Translations under genes and position numbers: made by a program
The notes under the pieces: model-generated
Told to the model about the DNA's origin: nothing
The model's database searches: none
The model's input: only the letters and a program-made list of their open reading frames with translations
NCBI GenBank assembly: GCA_965200485.1
Contig: CBDAUD010000001.1
Span: 1,054,001 to 1,118,000, forward strand
Direction of reading: 5' to 3'
Length of the DNA: 64,000 nucleotides
DNA from: JAAXHH01 sp965200485
Lineage (GTDB): Bacteria > JAAXHH01
In this document: one piece after another, positions 54,395 through 62,926 of the stretch
How the letters are laid out: each line of letters opens with the position of its first letter
Numbering within the stretch: the stretch's first letter is position 1

Positions 54395-55372
54395 ATGCAG
54401 AACTTTTCCTACGTCAACGCGACGTCGATTGAGCAGGTACCCTCCCTCCTGAGCCGTTCTTGGGACGACGCGGTGGTCATGGCGGGTGGCACGGACCTCG
54501 TCGGAGAGATGAAAGACTACGCCGCGGTCCCGAAGCGCGTGGTCAACCTCAAGACCATCACGGGACTGGATTACATCCGCCAGGACGACGCCGTGCTCCG
54601 TATCGGCGCCCTGACGACCCTGACGGACGTCTTGAATCATAGCGCGGTAAAACAGGACTATCCCGCGCTCAGCCAGGCGGTTGCCGTCATCGCCTCGCCG
54701 CAGATCCGCAACATGGGCACGCTGGCCGGGAACATCCTGCAACGGCCTCGATGCTGGTACTACCGCAGCGAGGACTTCCCGTGCCTCAAGAAGGGCGGTG
54801 CGCGGTGCTACGCGGTGGGCGGCGTCAATACCTATCACGCGATCTTCGGATCCGGACCAAGCTACATCGTCCACCCCTCCGACGCGGCCCCGGCGCTGAT
54901 GGCGCTCGGCGCCACGGTGAAGATCCTCGGTCCGCGCGGCGAGAAGGAAGTGGTCATGGACGACTTCTTCACGCTGCCCGAAATGAACATTCGCCGGGAG
55001 AACATACTCCGACCCAACGAGGTCGTCACGGAACTGGCCATACCCAAACCGGAAGCGAATGCCAAGGGAATGTATCTGAAGGTGAGGGAGCGGGATTCCA
55101 TTGATTTCGCCCTAGTCAGTCTGGCCGCCCAGATGACCGTCGAGAACGGGACCTGTCAGCGTGCCAGCCTCGTATTCGGCGGGGTGGCGCCGGTTCCTTG
55201 GCGGGCCGTCGAGGCCGAGCGGTATCTCAGCGGCCGGCGTATCAACGAGTCCAGGGCCCAAAGCGCCGCCGAAGCGGCGGTGGAAGACGCCGCGCCCATG
55301 CCGCACAACGGATACAAGGTGGAGATCGCCAAGAACCTCGTCAGACAGGCCGTTCTGGCCCTGGCGTCGTAG
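54395..55372 (+). CDS. FAD-binding subunit of molybdenum hydroxylase with extra Fe-S insert
   Basis: A 325-residue flavin subunit. MAGGTDLVGEMKDY binds the FAD pyrophosphate and the segment IRNMGTLAGNILQRPR is typical. An inserted stretch has Cys120, Cys130 and Cys138 (RPRCWYYR, DFPCLKKGG, ARCYAV), as in PaoB, where the corresponding Cys residues hold a [4Fe-4S] cluster. Together with the Tat-bearing 2Fe-2S and large subunits this gives a PaoABC-like complex, with gene order A-C-B. The stop is followed by AAAAGGAG and a small cysteine protein gene. Confidence 0.9.
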   Translation: MQNFSYVNATSIEQVPSLLSRSWDDAVVMAGGTDLVGEMKDYAAVPKRVVNLKTITGLDYIRQDDAVLRIGALTTLTDVLNHSAVKQDYPALSQAVAVIASPQIRNMGTLAGNILQRPRCWYYRSEDFPCLKKGGARCYAVGGVNTYHAIFGSGPSYIVHPSDAAPALMALGATVKILGPRGEKEVVMDDFFTLPEMNIRRENILRPNEVVTELAIPKPEANAKGMYLKVRERDSIDFALVSLAAQMTVENGTCQRASLVFGGVAPVPWRAVEAERYLSGRRINESRAQSAAEAAVEDAAPMPHNGYKVEIAKNLVRQAVLALAS

Positions 55373-55387
55373 TAAAAGGAGTCCATC

Positions 55388-55597
55388 ATGGCACAACCCG
55401 TATGCCGGTACCTTAGAACGAAATCGTTCTATACCGCGGAGAAGCACGAGCAGACCCTGACCGAGGAATCGCCGGGCAGGGCATTCTGGTGCGTTCGTTC
55501 CGCGTCGGGCATCGGTCCCGATGAAAAGATCGTGGAACCCTCGTCGTGCGACGCGCGGCGCGCCTGCTTCGAAACCTTGGAAATCAGTTTCGTCTGA
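55388..55597 (+). CDS. Small four-cysteine protein of the hydroxylase operon
   Basis: A 69-residue protein starting MAQPVCRYLRTK, with a strong AAAAGGAG 6 bases before the ATG. Cys6, Cys35, Cys54 and Cys60 form a spaced set (CRYLRTK, FWCVRS, SSCDARRAC) that could bind an iron-sulfur cluster or zinc. I do not recognise a family. The gap of 15 bases after the FAD subunit places it in the molybdenum hydroxylase operon, so a role in electron transfer or maturation is possible. The ribosome site and cysteine pattern argue that it is real. Confidence 0.6.
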   Translation: MAQPVCRYLRTKSFYTAEKHEQTLTEESPGRAFWCVRSASGIGPDEKIVEPSSCDARRACFETLEISFV

Positions 55598-55644
55598 CAA
55601 CCGAAGTCAACTTCGGTTGACCACAGCGCTGGAGATTGCGACCG

Positions 55645-57267
55645 TTGAATGGCTATATCCATCACGAACTTCTGCCGTTGGGCAGCGACGAGACGCCGTA
55701 TCGCCACCTGACCCCGGATTTCGTTTCCACCGGCACATTCGAGGGACGTGAAATCCTGAAGGTGGATTCGGCCGGGTTCACCCTGCTCGCGGATCAGGCC
55801 ATCCGGGACAGCGCCCACCTGCTGCGGCCCGAACATCTCGGCCAGTTGCGCAAGATCCTCGACGACCCGGAAGCATCCGACAATGATCGCTTCGTCGCCA
55901 TGGAGATGCTGAAGAACGCCAACATCTCCGCCGGCGGCATCCTGCCCATGTGCCAGGACACCGGCACGATCATCGTCATGGGCAAGAAGGGCCATCTCGT
56001 CTGGACCGAGGGCGATGACGAAGCCGCGTTGTCGGAGGGCGCCATGAACGCCTTCCTCAACACCAACCTGCGGTACAGTCAGCAGGCGCCCCTGGACATG
56101 TTCACGGAGTCGAACACGCGCACCAACCTGCCCGCGCAGATCGAGATCTTCGCGGACCGGGGCGATGCCTACAAGCTGATGTTCATGACCAAAGGCGGCG
56201 GATCGGCAAACAAGAGTTTCCTCTTCCAGGAAACGCGGGCGTTGCTGAACGAGGCGCGGTTTCTCGAATTCGTCGACGAAAAACTCCGCATGCTCGGTAC
56301 GGCGGCATGCCCTCCGTATCACCTGGCCATCGTAGTCGGCGGCACCTCCGCGGAATACACGCTGAAGGTCGCCAAACTGGCGAGCGCGCGCTTTCTGGAC
56401 ACCTTGCCCACCCAGGGCAACGAGTACGGCCAGGCCTTCCGCGACCTTGAAATGGAAGCGAAGATACTCAAGATGAGCCAGGAAATCGGCATCGGCGCGC
56501 AGTTCGGCGGGAAGTACTTCTGCCACGATGTGCGGGTGGTCCGCATGCCGCGGCACGGCGCTTCGTGTCCGGTGGGGATCGCGGTTTCCTGTGCCGCCGA
56601 CCGGCAGATCCTGTCGAAGATCACGCGGGACGGGATTTTCCTGGAACAGCTGGAAACCGAACCTTCGAAATACCTGCCGGAGATCGCCGACGAAGCCTTG
56701 GGCGGCGAGGTGGTGCAGATCGATTTGAATAGACCCATGTCCGAGATCCGCGCCACACTCAGCAGCTACCCGGTCGCCACGCGCCTGTCCCTGACGGGCC
56801 CCATGATCGTCGCGCGGGATATCGCCCACGCCCGCCTCAAGGAGCGGCTCGACCGCGGCGAGGACCTACCGCAGTATTTCAAGGATCTGTGCGTCTACTA
56901 CGCCGGTCCGGCCAAGACGCCGGAAGGATACGCCTCGGGATCCTTCGGTCCGACAACGGCGGGTCGGATGGATACCTACGTGGATCAGTTCCAGGCGGCC
57001 GGTGGCAGCATGATCATGCTGGCCAAGGGCAATCGGTCCGTCCAGGTGGCCAATGCATGCAAAAAGCACGGCGGATTCTATCTCGGGTCCATCGGCGGAC
57101 CGGCCGCGCGGCTGGCACAAGATTCCATCCGGGACGTATCGGTGGTGGAATATCCGGAACTGGGCATGGAAGCCATCTGGCGCATTCAGGTCGAGCATTT
57201 CCCCGCCTTCATCGTGGTGGACGACAAGGGAAACGACTTCTTCTCGGGGTTCATGCGCCGGACCTGA
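55645..57267 (+). CDS. fumA: Fumarate hydratase class I
   Basis: A 540-residue iron-sulfur fumarase interconverting fumarate and malate. LPMCQDTGT carries the first cluster Cys (about residue 103), TAACPPYH the second (about 222) and GASCPVGIAVSC the third (about 308). FTESNTRTNLPAQ, TKGGGSANKSF and the C-terminal SGSFGPTTAGRMD and AKGNRSVQV are typical. The start is uncertain: no ATG lies near, and TTG at 55645 has GGAG 10 bases upstream, better than TTG 55636, which would put it 1 base away. The enzyme is oxygen-sensitive in known homologues. Confidence 0.94.
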   Translation: MNGYIHHELLPLGSDETPYRHLTPDFVSTGTFEGREILKVDSAGFTLLADQAIRDSAHLLRPEHLGQLRKILDDPEASDNDRFVAMEMLKNANISAGGILPMCQDTGTIIVMGKKGHLVWTEGDDEAALSEGAMNAFLNTNLRYSQQAPLDMFTESNTRTNLPAQIEIFADRGDAYKLMFMTKGGGSANKSFLFQETRALLNEARFLEFVDEKLRMLGTAACPPYHLAIVVGGTSAEYTLKVAKLASARFLDTLPTQGNEYGQAFRDLEMEAKILKMSQEIGIGAQFGGKYFCHDVRVVRMPRHGASCPVGIAVSCAADRQILSKITRDGIFLEQLETEPSKYLPEIADEALGGEVVQIDLNRPMSEIRATLSSYPVATRLSLTGPMIVARDIAHARLKERLDRGEDLPQYFKDLCVYYAGPAKTPEGYASGSFGPTTAGRMDTYVDQFQAAGGSMIMLAKGNRSVQVANACKKHGGFYLGSIGGPAARLAQDSIRDVSVVEYPELGMEAIWRIQVEHFPAFIVVDDKGNDFFSGFMRRT

Positions 57268-57352
57268 GCCGGGACGCGTGGGTTGGACCGCTTCTGATTG
57301 AAGAAGAAAGAAACGGTTAAGTCCAAAACCCGGCTGACGAAGCATTTGAATG

Positions 57353-57385
57353 GGCTTTCAAGATCCGATAGAGGTCTTGAAAGCC
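57353..57385 (+). terminator. Stem-loop, possible terminator after the fumarase gene
   Basis: GGCTTTCAAGA and TCTTGAAAGCC are perfect 11-bp inverted repeats around an 11-base loop. The run after it (TATTGTTGTA) is only weakly T-rich. It is the strongest hairpin noticed in the window. Confidence 0.6.
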
Positions 57386-57478
57386 TATTGTTGTATAGCC
57401 CCACCTTGGCCAATGGCCAAAACCTTCAAGCTCCTTCAAGCGTTTTAAGGCTCCTCTCCTGCTTCCCGTTCCGTCCAG

Positions 57479-57597
57479 GGAACGGCTCGTTTCCAAGGAA
57501 CAGCTCGTATATTAAAGTCAAACTTGCATATGAGTGGCGAGTCATCCTATATTAAATGCAGCCTTTAACATGGATTGGTTGGGTACGCATATTAAAG
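57479..57597 (+). repeat. 18-bp repeat and three phased ATATTAAA motifs before fic
   Basis: GGAACGGCTCGTTTCCAA and GGAACAGCTCGTATATTA stand in tandem (57479-57514). ATATTAAA occurs at 57509, 57549 and 57589, exactly 40 bases apart, ending just before the Fic start. Even spacing of about four helical turns suits protein binding on one face. The 342-base gap holds no gene. Confidence 0.6.
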
Positions 57598-57609
57598 AGT
57601 AAGTTCAAT

Positions 57610-58788
57610 ATGAAGGACCACATCGCACCAAGTTTCCGGTCTGGACGCTACATCACCCAGCCCGGTGGTTTCAGAGCCTTCTGCCCGGAACCGTTGCCGC
57701 CCCGCCCGCCCATCAGGCTCGGCGGTCCGTTGATGGCCCTGCTTTCGGAGGCCGACCTTGCCCTGGGGCGCCTGGATGGATCCATCAGTACACTCCCCAA
57801 CCCGGATCTGTTCGTCTTCATGTATGTGCGCAAGGAATCCGTGCTTTCCAGTCAGATCGAGGGTACGCAGAGTTCTCTGCAGGATCTGCTGGCCGCCGAG
57901 GCGCAGGTCTTCTCAGTCGATCGACCACGCGATGTAAACGAAGTCGTGAACTATGTCCGTGCGATGAACCATGGCCTGAAGCGCTTGGCCGAGTTCCCGG
58001 TCTCGATCCGCCTGATTCGCGAAATTCACGGGGAACTCTTGCGCGGCGTTCGAGGTTCCCCGCCCACCCCCGGCGAGTTGCGGACCAGCCAGAACTGGAT
58101 CGGTCCTGCCGGATGCAGCCTCAAAGAAGCCGTCTTCGTCCCGCCCCCACCCCATCGGATCGGGGAGGACCTCTCGCAATGGGAACGCTTCATCCACGGC
58201 GGAGACGACCTGCCGGTTCTGGTCAAGATCGGTCTCGCCCACGCGCAGTTCGAGACCATCCATCCTTTTCTCGATGGCAACGGCCGCGTCGGACGGCTGT
58301 TGATCACCTTTATGCTTTGCGAACGCGATGTGCTGCAGAAACCCGTCTTGTATCTGTCTCATTTTTTCAAACAGCATCAGCAGCGGTACTACGACGAATT
58401 GCAGTCGGTGCGCGATAACGGCAGTTGGGAACAGTGGCTCGCATTTTTCCTGCGCGGCATCGTCGAGGTCAGCGCAGAAGCCGCCTATACGGTCCGACGC
58501 ATTCTTGATCTCCGGGAGCGGCACCGCAGCATCATCAATGAGACGTTCGGCCGCGCCTCGGCCAATGGGCTCCGGGTACTCGAAAAGCTGTTCGAACTCC
58601 CGATCATCTCGGTGGATGACGTACGCATGCTAAACGGAACAACTTATCAGGCGGCCAACAACCTTGTGGACCGGCTGGTCTGCGGCGGCTTCCTGCACGA
58701 ATTCACGGGACGCACCCGCCACCGGAGATTCCGGTATGCGAGCTACATAAACCTGTTCCAGGACGCCCCGGAAGATACGAACGCTTGA
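57610..58788 (+). CDS. Fic-family AMP transferase-like protein
   Basis: A 392-residue Fic protein. The catalytic motif HPFLDGNGRVGR starts at His218, preceded by the flap-containing region. The inhibitory helix (S/T)xxxE(G/N) is N-terminal, SSQIEG (Ser80, Glu84), the class II arrangement that keeps AMPylation in check. A C-terminal winged-helix (VLEKLFELPIISVDDVRML) may bind DNA or the target. The start ATG lies in GTTCAATATGAA, identical to the second Fic gene at 63586, and no strong ribosome site precedes either. The target protein is unknown; a toxin-like or regulatory role is possible. Confidence 0.9.
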   Translation: MKDHIAPSFRSGRYITQPGGFRAFCPEPLPPRPPIRLGGPLMALLSEADLALGRLDGSISTLPNPDLFVFMYVRKESVLSSQIEGTQSSLQDLLAAEAQVFSVDRPRDVNEVVNYVRAMNHGLKRLAEFPVSIRLIREIHGELLRGVRGSPPTPGELRTSQNWIGPAGCSLKEAVFVPPPPHRIGEDLSQWERFIHGGDDLPVLVKIGLAHAQFETIHPFLDGNGRVGRLLITFMLCERDVLQKPVLYLSHFFKQHQQRYYDELQSVRDNGSWEQWLAFFLRGIVEVSAEAAYTVRRILDLRERHRSIINETFGRASANGLRVLEKLFELPIISVDDVRMLNGTTYQAANNLVDRLVCGGFLHEFTGRTRHRRFRYASYINLFQDAPEDTNA

Positions 58789-58795
58789 CCACCGC

Positions 58796-59587
58796 CTAAC
58801 CGCAAAGGTCCACTTCCAGGTGCGTTTCGGGTATCCGCCCATCCACGAGATCCAGGGGTTGCCAGGTCCACGTGGCCTGCCAGCGGTGGCCGCGCTGGTC
58901 GATTACCTGTCGCCGCAGCAGTCCGATCCGCCAGACATCCCCAGGGGCGGGCGACGCGGTTTGGCCATTGACCAGCCACTTGAATCCTTCCCACGGAAGG
59001 GCCAGCTCCACGTTCCAACCCCGGTCGCTACGGTCCCTTCTGTTCGGGTCGCCTTCCACTTGCACACCGACCCGCAGTCCGGGGAAACGCCAGTCCGAAA
59101 AACCCCAGCGCATTGCACTGAAATCAGTCCTTGATCCGCCACCCAACACCTCGGGCTTGTGAACGGCCAGGTCGAATTCGGGTACATGGAATCGCGTGTC
59201 TTCCCGATACGCTTCCTTCCAGATACAGCACGTTTCCGCGGTTGCGCCCAGCGGATTTACGGCCAAGTCGTAGTATGCGCCGGGCCCGATGAGCAGGAGT
59301 CCCACGTGGCTGTCCTGGCGAATATCCGGTGAAGATGCTTCATGGATCGCGTGGATGTCGCGGTCCTCCAGCCACCATCCGATGTAGAGACAGCGGTCAT
59401 CCCAGACCAGGGCCGCCGTCGTATCGAAAAGCGCCCGGGCGCCCGTGTGATCTGAGAAAAGGCGGGATCGCGGCGCCTTCAGCCACGACTTCTCGTTCAG
59501 GTGACCATCCACGACCACGGTATCCACGGCTCTGGCACACGGGTATTTCAAAGTCTTCGTTGCCTTCGAGGGGTGCTCACTGCCCAT
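58796..59587 (-). CDS. CBM9-like protein, paralogue 2
   Basis: A 263-residue protein with a CBM9-type sandwich: VVVDGHLNEKSWLKAPRS, AALVWDDRCLYIGWWLED, a mid region YYDLAVNPLGATAETCCIW, and RGWNVELALPWEGFKWL. No signal peptide is seen, so it is probably cytoplasmic or needs an unusual exporter. It overlaps the following paralogue (59577-60419) by 11 bases and is convergent with the Fic gene. Homologues elsewhere occur with glycoside metabolism, but here no enzyme is adjacent. Confidence 0.78.
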   Translation of the reverse strand: MGSEHPSKATKTLKYPCARAVDTVVVDGHLNEKSWLKAPRSRLFSDHTGARALFDTTAALVWDDRCLYIGWWLEDRDIHAIHEASSPDIRQDSHVGLLLIGPGAYYDLAVNPLGATAETCCIWKEAYREDTRFHVPEFDLAVHKPEVLGGGSRTDFSAMRWGFSDWRFPGLRVGVQVEGDPNRRDRSDRGWNVELALPWEGFKWLVNGQTASPAPGDVWRIGLLRRQVIDQRGHRWQATWTWQPLDLVDGRIPETHLEVDLCG

Positions 59588-60419
59588 CCTGCGCCCTTTC
59601 GCCGCCCACGGCCTGCTCGGTGAAATGAACCACGGTGAAACGATCGGGTATGTGCGAATCGTAGGTGCCGTGGCTGGTCCACGCCCATCCCGGACAGGTC
59701 TTGAAACCGCCTTCCTCTATCCACTGGAAGCGGGAAAAATCCATGCGCCAGGTATCTCCTTCACGCGCCGGAAGCGAACGTCCGTCCGCAAGATGCTTCA
59801 GCCCCTGCCAGGGAAAGGCGATCTCCGCGGTCCACCCCCGGTCCGTATCATTCGGATCGTTGATCGTCCCGTCCACGTGCACCGCCCATTTCAGGCCCGG
59901 CAGATCCCATTCGCGGAATGCCCAGCGGCGCCCGCGGGGATGGGCATGGCCCGTCTTCGTGCCTCCCAGGGTGTCCACCAGCTTGGTGCCCTGAAGATCG
60001 AATTCCGGCAACGCGCTGTAGCCGGCTTCCACATAGGCGTCCTGCCACACGTAGAACCGCTCCATGATCGTGCCCAGTGCGTTCAGTTCGAACTCGTAGT
60101 AGGCGTCTTCGGCGGCGATGAACACTTCCACGTCGTTTTCCTCGCAAATCATGGCATCGCGCTTCGTGTGCGACGCCCGCACGTCGGGTTCCTCCACCCA
60201 GAATCCCACATACAGGTACTCGTCATCCCAGATCACCGCCGCCCGCGTGTCGAACAGCGCCGGCCGGCCCGGCTCCTCCAGGTCTTCGAAGCGTGGAGAC
60301 CGTTCCGCCAGCCGCCACGACGGTTCGTCGAGGCGGCCGTCTACCGCGACGGGACCGATGGTCCGGCGGGCGTTATAGTGTTTCAGTCCTTCTTCCGAAT
60401 AACCGTATTTGTTCGTCAT
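59577..60419 (-). CDS. CBM9-like protein, paralogue 1
   Basis: A 280-residue paralogue of the next gene. Shared motifs are VAVDGRLDEPSWRLAERSPR, AAVIWDDEYLYVGFWVEE, FELNALGTIMERFYVWQDA and RGWTAEIAFPWQGLKHLAD. The ATG at 60419 has GGAG upstream; a TTG at 60461 would add 14 residues. The similar layout shows tandem duplication with strong divergence. No signal peptide is seen. It lies 101 bases after the Ldh_2 gene on the same strand and may be in its transcript. Confidence 0.78.
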   Translation of the reverse strand: MTNKYGYSEEGLKHYNARRTIGPVAVDGRLDEPSWRLAERSPRFEDLEEPGRPALFDTRAAVIWDDEYLYVGFWVEEPDVRASHTKRDAMICEENDVEVFIAAEDAYYEFELNALGTIMERFYVWQDAYVEAGYSALPEFDLQGTKLVDTLGGTKTGHAHPRGRRWAFREWDLPGLKWAVHVDGTINDPNDTDRGWTAEIAFPWQGLKHLADGRSLPAREGDTWRMDFSRFQWIEEGGFKTCPGWAWTSHGTYDSHIPDRFTVVHFTEQAVGGERAQDGQ

Positions 60420-60520
60420 GAACCCGTTCTCCGTCCGGTCGAACCAACCTTCTCCGGCCAAAATACATGGGTGCCGGTCAACTCGCGCCGATCCCGGTCA
60501 AGTTGCGCCGGCCTGTCAGA

Positions 60521-61564
60521 CTACCCTTCCCAGGGTACCGGCAGTTCGTACTTTACCGCCACTTCGTTGAGTTTCTGTCGGGTGCCCGGCGGCAATGGAA
60601 TACCGTTTTCGCTGCGATCCCGATACACCCGTTCCTCCGGCTCCCCCGGTACGAAGAGTTCGTCCACGCCCTCGACGCGCGGCAACCCTTTCATGGCCGC
60701 CGCAAGGTCGTCGATGTTTGCCCGGTACGCGTCCGGGTCGGTAAAGGCGGCTATATCGACTGCGCCGATGAAGCTGTTCTGTACGCCCGGTCGCGCTCCG
60801 GGACCCGTGATGGCCGCCGTCAACAGGGGATTTCCCACCATCAGGCTGGACAGGCATTCGAAGATCAGGGCTAGGCCGTAGCCCTTGTAGCCGCCGGCCG
60901 GTCGAAGAAGCCTGGCTAGGTGGGGATCCGTCGTCGGAAGGCCGTCCTCGTCCAGCGCCCAGGTATCCGGGATGGATTCGCCCCGGTCCATGGCCACGTC
61001 CAGTTTTCCGAAGGCGGCCACGCTCGTGGCCATGTCCAGGGAAATGAAAGGCATGCGATTGCCGGGTACGGCGATGGCGATGGGACTGTTGTGCACGCCC
61101 GGCGCCCGTGCGCCCGGCGGCGCCATGTTCGGTGGATTGCAGACGGAGGCGATGCCCGCCATGTTCTCTTTTGCGGCCATCTGGGCGTAATACGCCATGG
61201 CCCCCTGATGGGTGGTGTTTCGAATCAGCACCCAGCCGATACCCGCCGACCGGGCTTTCCCGATCGCCTGTTTCATGGCGTAGGTCGTCACCACCGGTCC
61301 AAAGGCCCGGTCCGCCTCGATGAGCATCGTGGCGGGCGTTTCCCGCTCGATGCGGATGTCCGGCCGGGGATTGTAGTGCCCCGCCTCCACCGAGCGGACG
61401 TACCCGGCGACGCGCTGGACCCCGTGGGAATCCACACCCCGCAGATTCGCCCAGACCAGCACCTCTGCCTCGATGCCCGCGTCTTCGACCGGCAAACCGG
61501 CGCGCTCGAAGACCGCGGCCGTGAAAGACTGCAGCCTGTTTCCCTCAACGCGTATGTCCGCCAT
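60521..61564 (-). CDS. Malate/L-lactate dehydrogenase (Ldh_2) family enzyme
   Basis: A 347-residue NAD(P)-dependent oxidoreductase of the Ldh_2 family (malate, ureidoglycolate, sulfolactate and similar 2-hydroxyacids). Features are RGVDSHGVQRVAGY, the catalytic His of RNTTHQGAMAYY, NPPNMAPPGARAPGVHNSP, ISLDMATSVAAFGKL and GGYKGYGLALIFECL with the loop GPGARPGVQNSFIGAVD. The fold lacks a Rossmann domain. The substrate is not decidable; neighbours are sugar-binding-like proteins. It is divergent from yggT. Confidence 0.9.
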   Translation of the reverse strand: MADIRVEGNRLQSFTAAVFERAGLPVEDAGIEAEVLVWANLRGVDSHGVQRVAGYVRSVEAGHYNPRPDIRIERETPATMLIEADRAFGPVVTTYAMKQAIGKARSAGIGWVLIRNTTHQGAMAYYAQMAAKENMAGIASVCNPPNMAPPGARAPGVHNSPIAIAVPGNRMPFISLDMATSVAAFGKLDVAMDRGESIPDTWALDEDGLPTTDPHLARLLRPAGGYKGYGLALIFECLSSLMVGNPLLTAAITGPGARPGVQNSFIGAVDIAAFTDPDAYRANIDDLAAAMKGLPRVEGVDELFVPGEPEERVYRDRSENGIPLPPGTRQKLNEVAVKYELPVPWEG

Positions 61565-61867
61565 ACCCCTTCCTTTCCTGCTACAAATCCATCATCATCG
61601 CAGTTGGGTGACCCATCGCGGTCGGCCGTCACCATGTGGATCGGATTGTGCAAGTCCCGTAAAATAGCAGATGGACCGAGGACGCGCCAGAGGTTCCTGC
61701 CGTTCCAGACCGGCACGATGGGACGTGATCACAACAACATACCGGTTCGAAGCGCTCTTCGCGCTATCTTCGTCGTTGACAACAGACGCGGTGGGTGCTA
61801 AAGTGCCCCTGCGTGCACGATGCAACGGACAGGGCCGCGGTTGTTCCAGCCTGGATGCAAAATCGAC
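61565..61867. other. Intergenic region before yggT
   Basis: About 300 bases between the divergent Ldh_2 and yggT genes. I see no further gene. Several short open frames lack ribosome sites. Promoters for both directions must lie here. Confidence 0.5.
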
Positions 61868-62116
61868 ATGATCCTCGTTCAGATACTTCGTATATACCTT
61901 GTCCTGATCATTATTCGCGCCGTGATGTCCTGGGTCAACCCGGACCCGTCCGCGCCGCTCGTGCGCGTGCTGACCTGGCTTACGGAACCGGCCCTGGCGC
62001 CATTCAGGAAGATCATCCCACCCATTGCCATTCCAAAAACCAACGTGCGGATCGACCTCTCTCCCATTTTCGTACTGTTGATCGGCGGATGGCTTCTGAC
62101 CAAGCTGCGCTTCTGA
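61868..62116 (+). CDS. yggT: YggT-family membrane protein
   Basis: An 82-residue inner-membrane protein with two helices (ILVQILRIYLVLIIIRAVMS and FVLLIGGWLLTKL) around the family motif RAVMSWVNPDPSAPLVRVL and EPALAPFRKIIPP. The start ATG at 61868 fits YggT; the frame upstream to 61820 is not needed. Its role is envelope or osmotic tolerance related in homologues. The gene ends in a 17-bp tandem repeat that doubles its last codons and the stop. tsaB follows 54 bases later. Confidence 0.85.
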   Translation: MILVQILRIYLVLIIIRAVMSWVNPDPSAPLVRVLTWLTEPALAPFRKIIPPIAIPKTNVRIDLSPIFVLLIGGWLLTKLRF

Positions 62117-62143
62117 CCAAGCTGCGCTTCTGACCAAACTGTG
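62094..62143 (+). repeat. 17-bp tandem array across the yggT stop
   Basis: TTCTGACCAAGCTGCGC occurs at 62094-62110 and 62111-62127, with a third, imperfect copy to 62143. The yggT stop TGA (62114-62116) is in the second copy. Confidence 0.8.
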
Positions 62144-62170
62144 TTCATATGCGTTTATAGGAAACCTGTT

Positions 62171-62923
62171 ATGATCGTCCTGGGAATCGAGACCTCTTCC
62201 GCCTCCGCCGGAATCGCCATCATTCGTGATCGGGGCATACTGGCCGACGCGACATTGGAAATCGGAACGGTTCAAGCCGAGCGGTTGCCCGAGATGCTGG
62301 AGCGCACCCGGAAGGAACTGGACCTGCCATGGTCCGACGTGGATGGGTTCGCGATCTCGATCGGACCGGGATCGTATACCGGTCTTCGGGTTGGTTTGAG
62401 TTTGGTCAAAGGGCTGGCCTATGTGACGAAACGCCCCGTCGTCGCCGTGCCTACGCTGGATGCCGTCGCGTTTCAGGTGCCCTACAGCCGCTATCCCGTC
62501 CACGTGCTGACGGACGCCCGCAGGGGACAGGTCTACGAAGCGCGGTACGATACGGTTGACGGGCGGCCGATGCGGATCACCGATTATCGCGTCGGGCTCG
62601 TCGATGACGTGGTCGGGTCCATACAGGATACGGCCGTATTCGTCGGCAGCGGTGCCGACGCGTATCGCGATCAAATCGTCTCCGCGCTCGGCGACCGGGC
62701 CCTGTTTCCTCCGCCGGGCACGGGGAGATTGCTGGCCTCGTCCACCGCGTTTCTGGGTCTGGATGGTCTGCTGCGGGATGAACACGCGTCCCTGAACGAA
62801 TTGGAACCCCTGTATCTGAGAAGGCCGGATTTCGCCAAACAACCTCCGTCTCGGCCTGCGCAATCCCCGGCGACCAGTACCACCCCTGCCTCACCCGCCC
62901 GGTCCGAAAGACCAACGGACTGA
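62171..62923 (+). CDS. tsaB: tRNA threonylcarbamoyladenosine biosynthesis protein TsaB
   Basis: A 250-residue ASKHA-fold scaffold of the complex that makes t6A37 in tRNAs decoding ANN codons, together with TsaD and TsaE. The N-terminal ILGIETSSASAGIAI and the motif SIGPGSYTGLRVGLS (about residues 63-77) identify it. The C-terminal 25 residues are a Pro/Ser/Thr-rich tail not usual for the family. rimI follows 3 bases later, the common bacterial order. Start ATG at 62171. Confidence 0.93.
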   Translation: MIVLGIETSSASAGIAIIRDRGILADATLEIGTVQAERLPEMLERTRKELDLPWSDVDGFAISIGPGSYTGLRVGLSLVKGLAYVTKRPVVAVPTLDAVAFQVPYSRYPVHVLTDARRGQVYEARYDTVDGRPMRITDYRVGLVDDVVGSIQDTAVFVGSGADAYRDQIVSALGDRALFPPPGTGRLLASSTAFLGLDGLLRDEHASLNELEPLYLRRPDFAKQPPSRPAQSPATSTTPASPARSERPTD

Positions 62924-62926
62924 CGC

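Noticed and set aside
51410..54874. 1154-codon open frame antisense to the molybdenum hydroxylase operon
   Set aside because: High-GC antisense artefact; the translation is rich in His, Arg, Gly and Asp without domains, and the plus strand has three well-supported genes.
57298..57555. 85-codon open frame between fumarase and fic
   Set aside because: It crosses the hairpin and the repeat elements, has no ribosome site and no family features.
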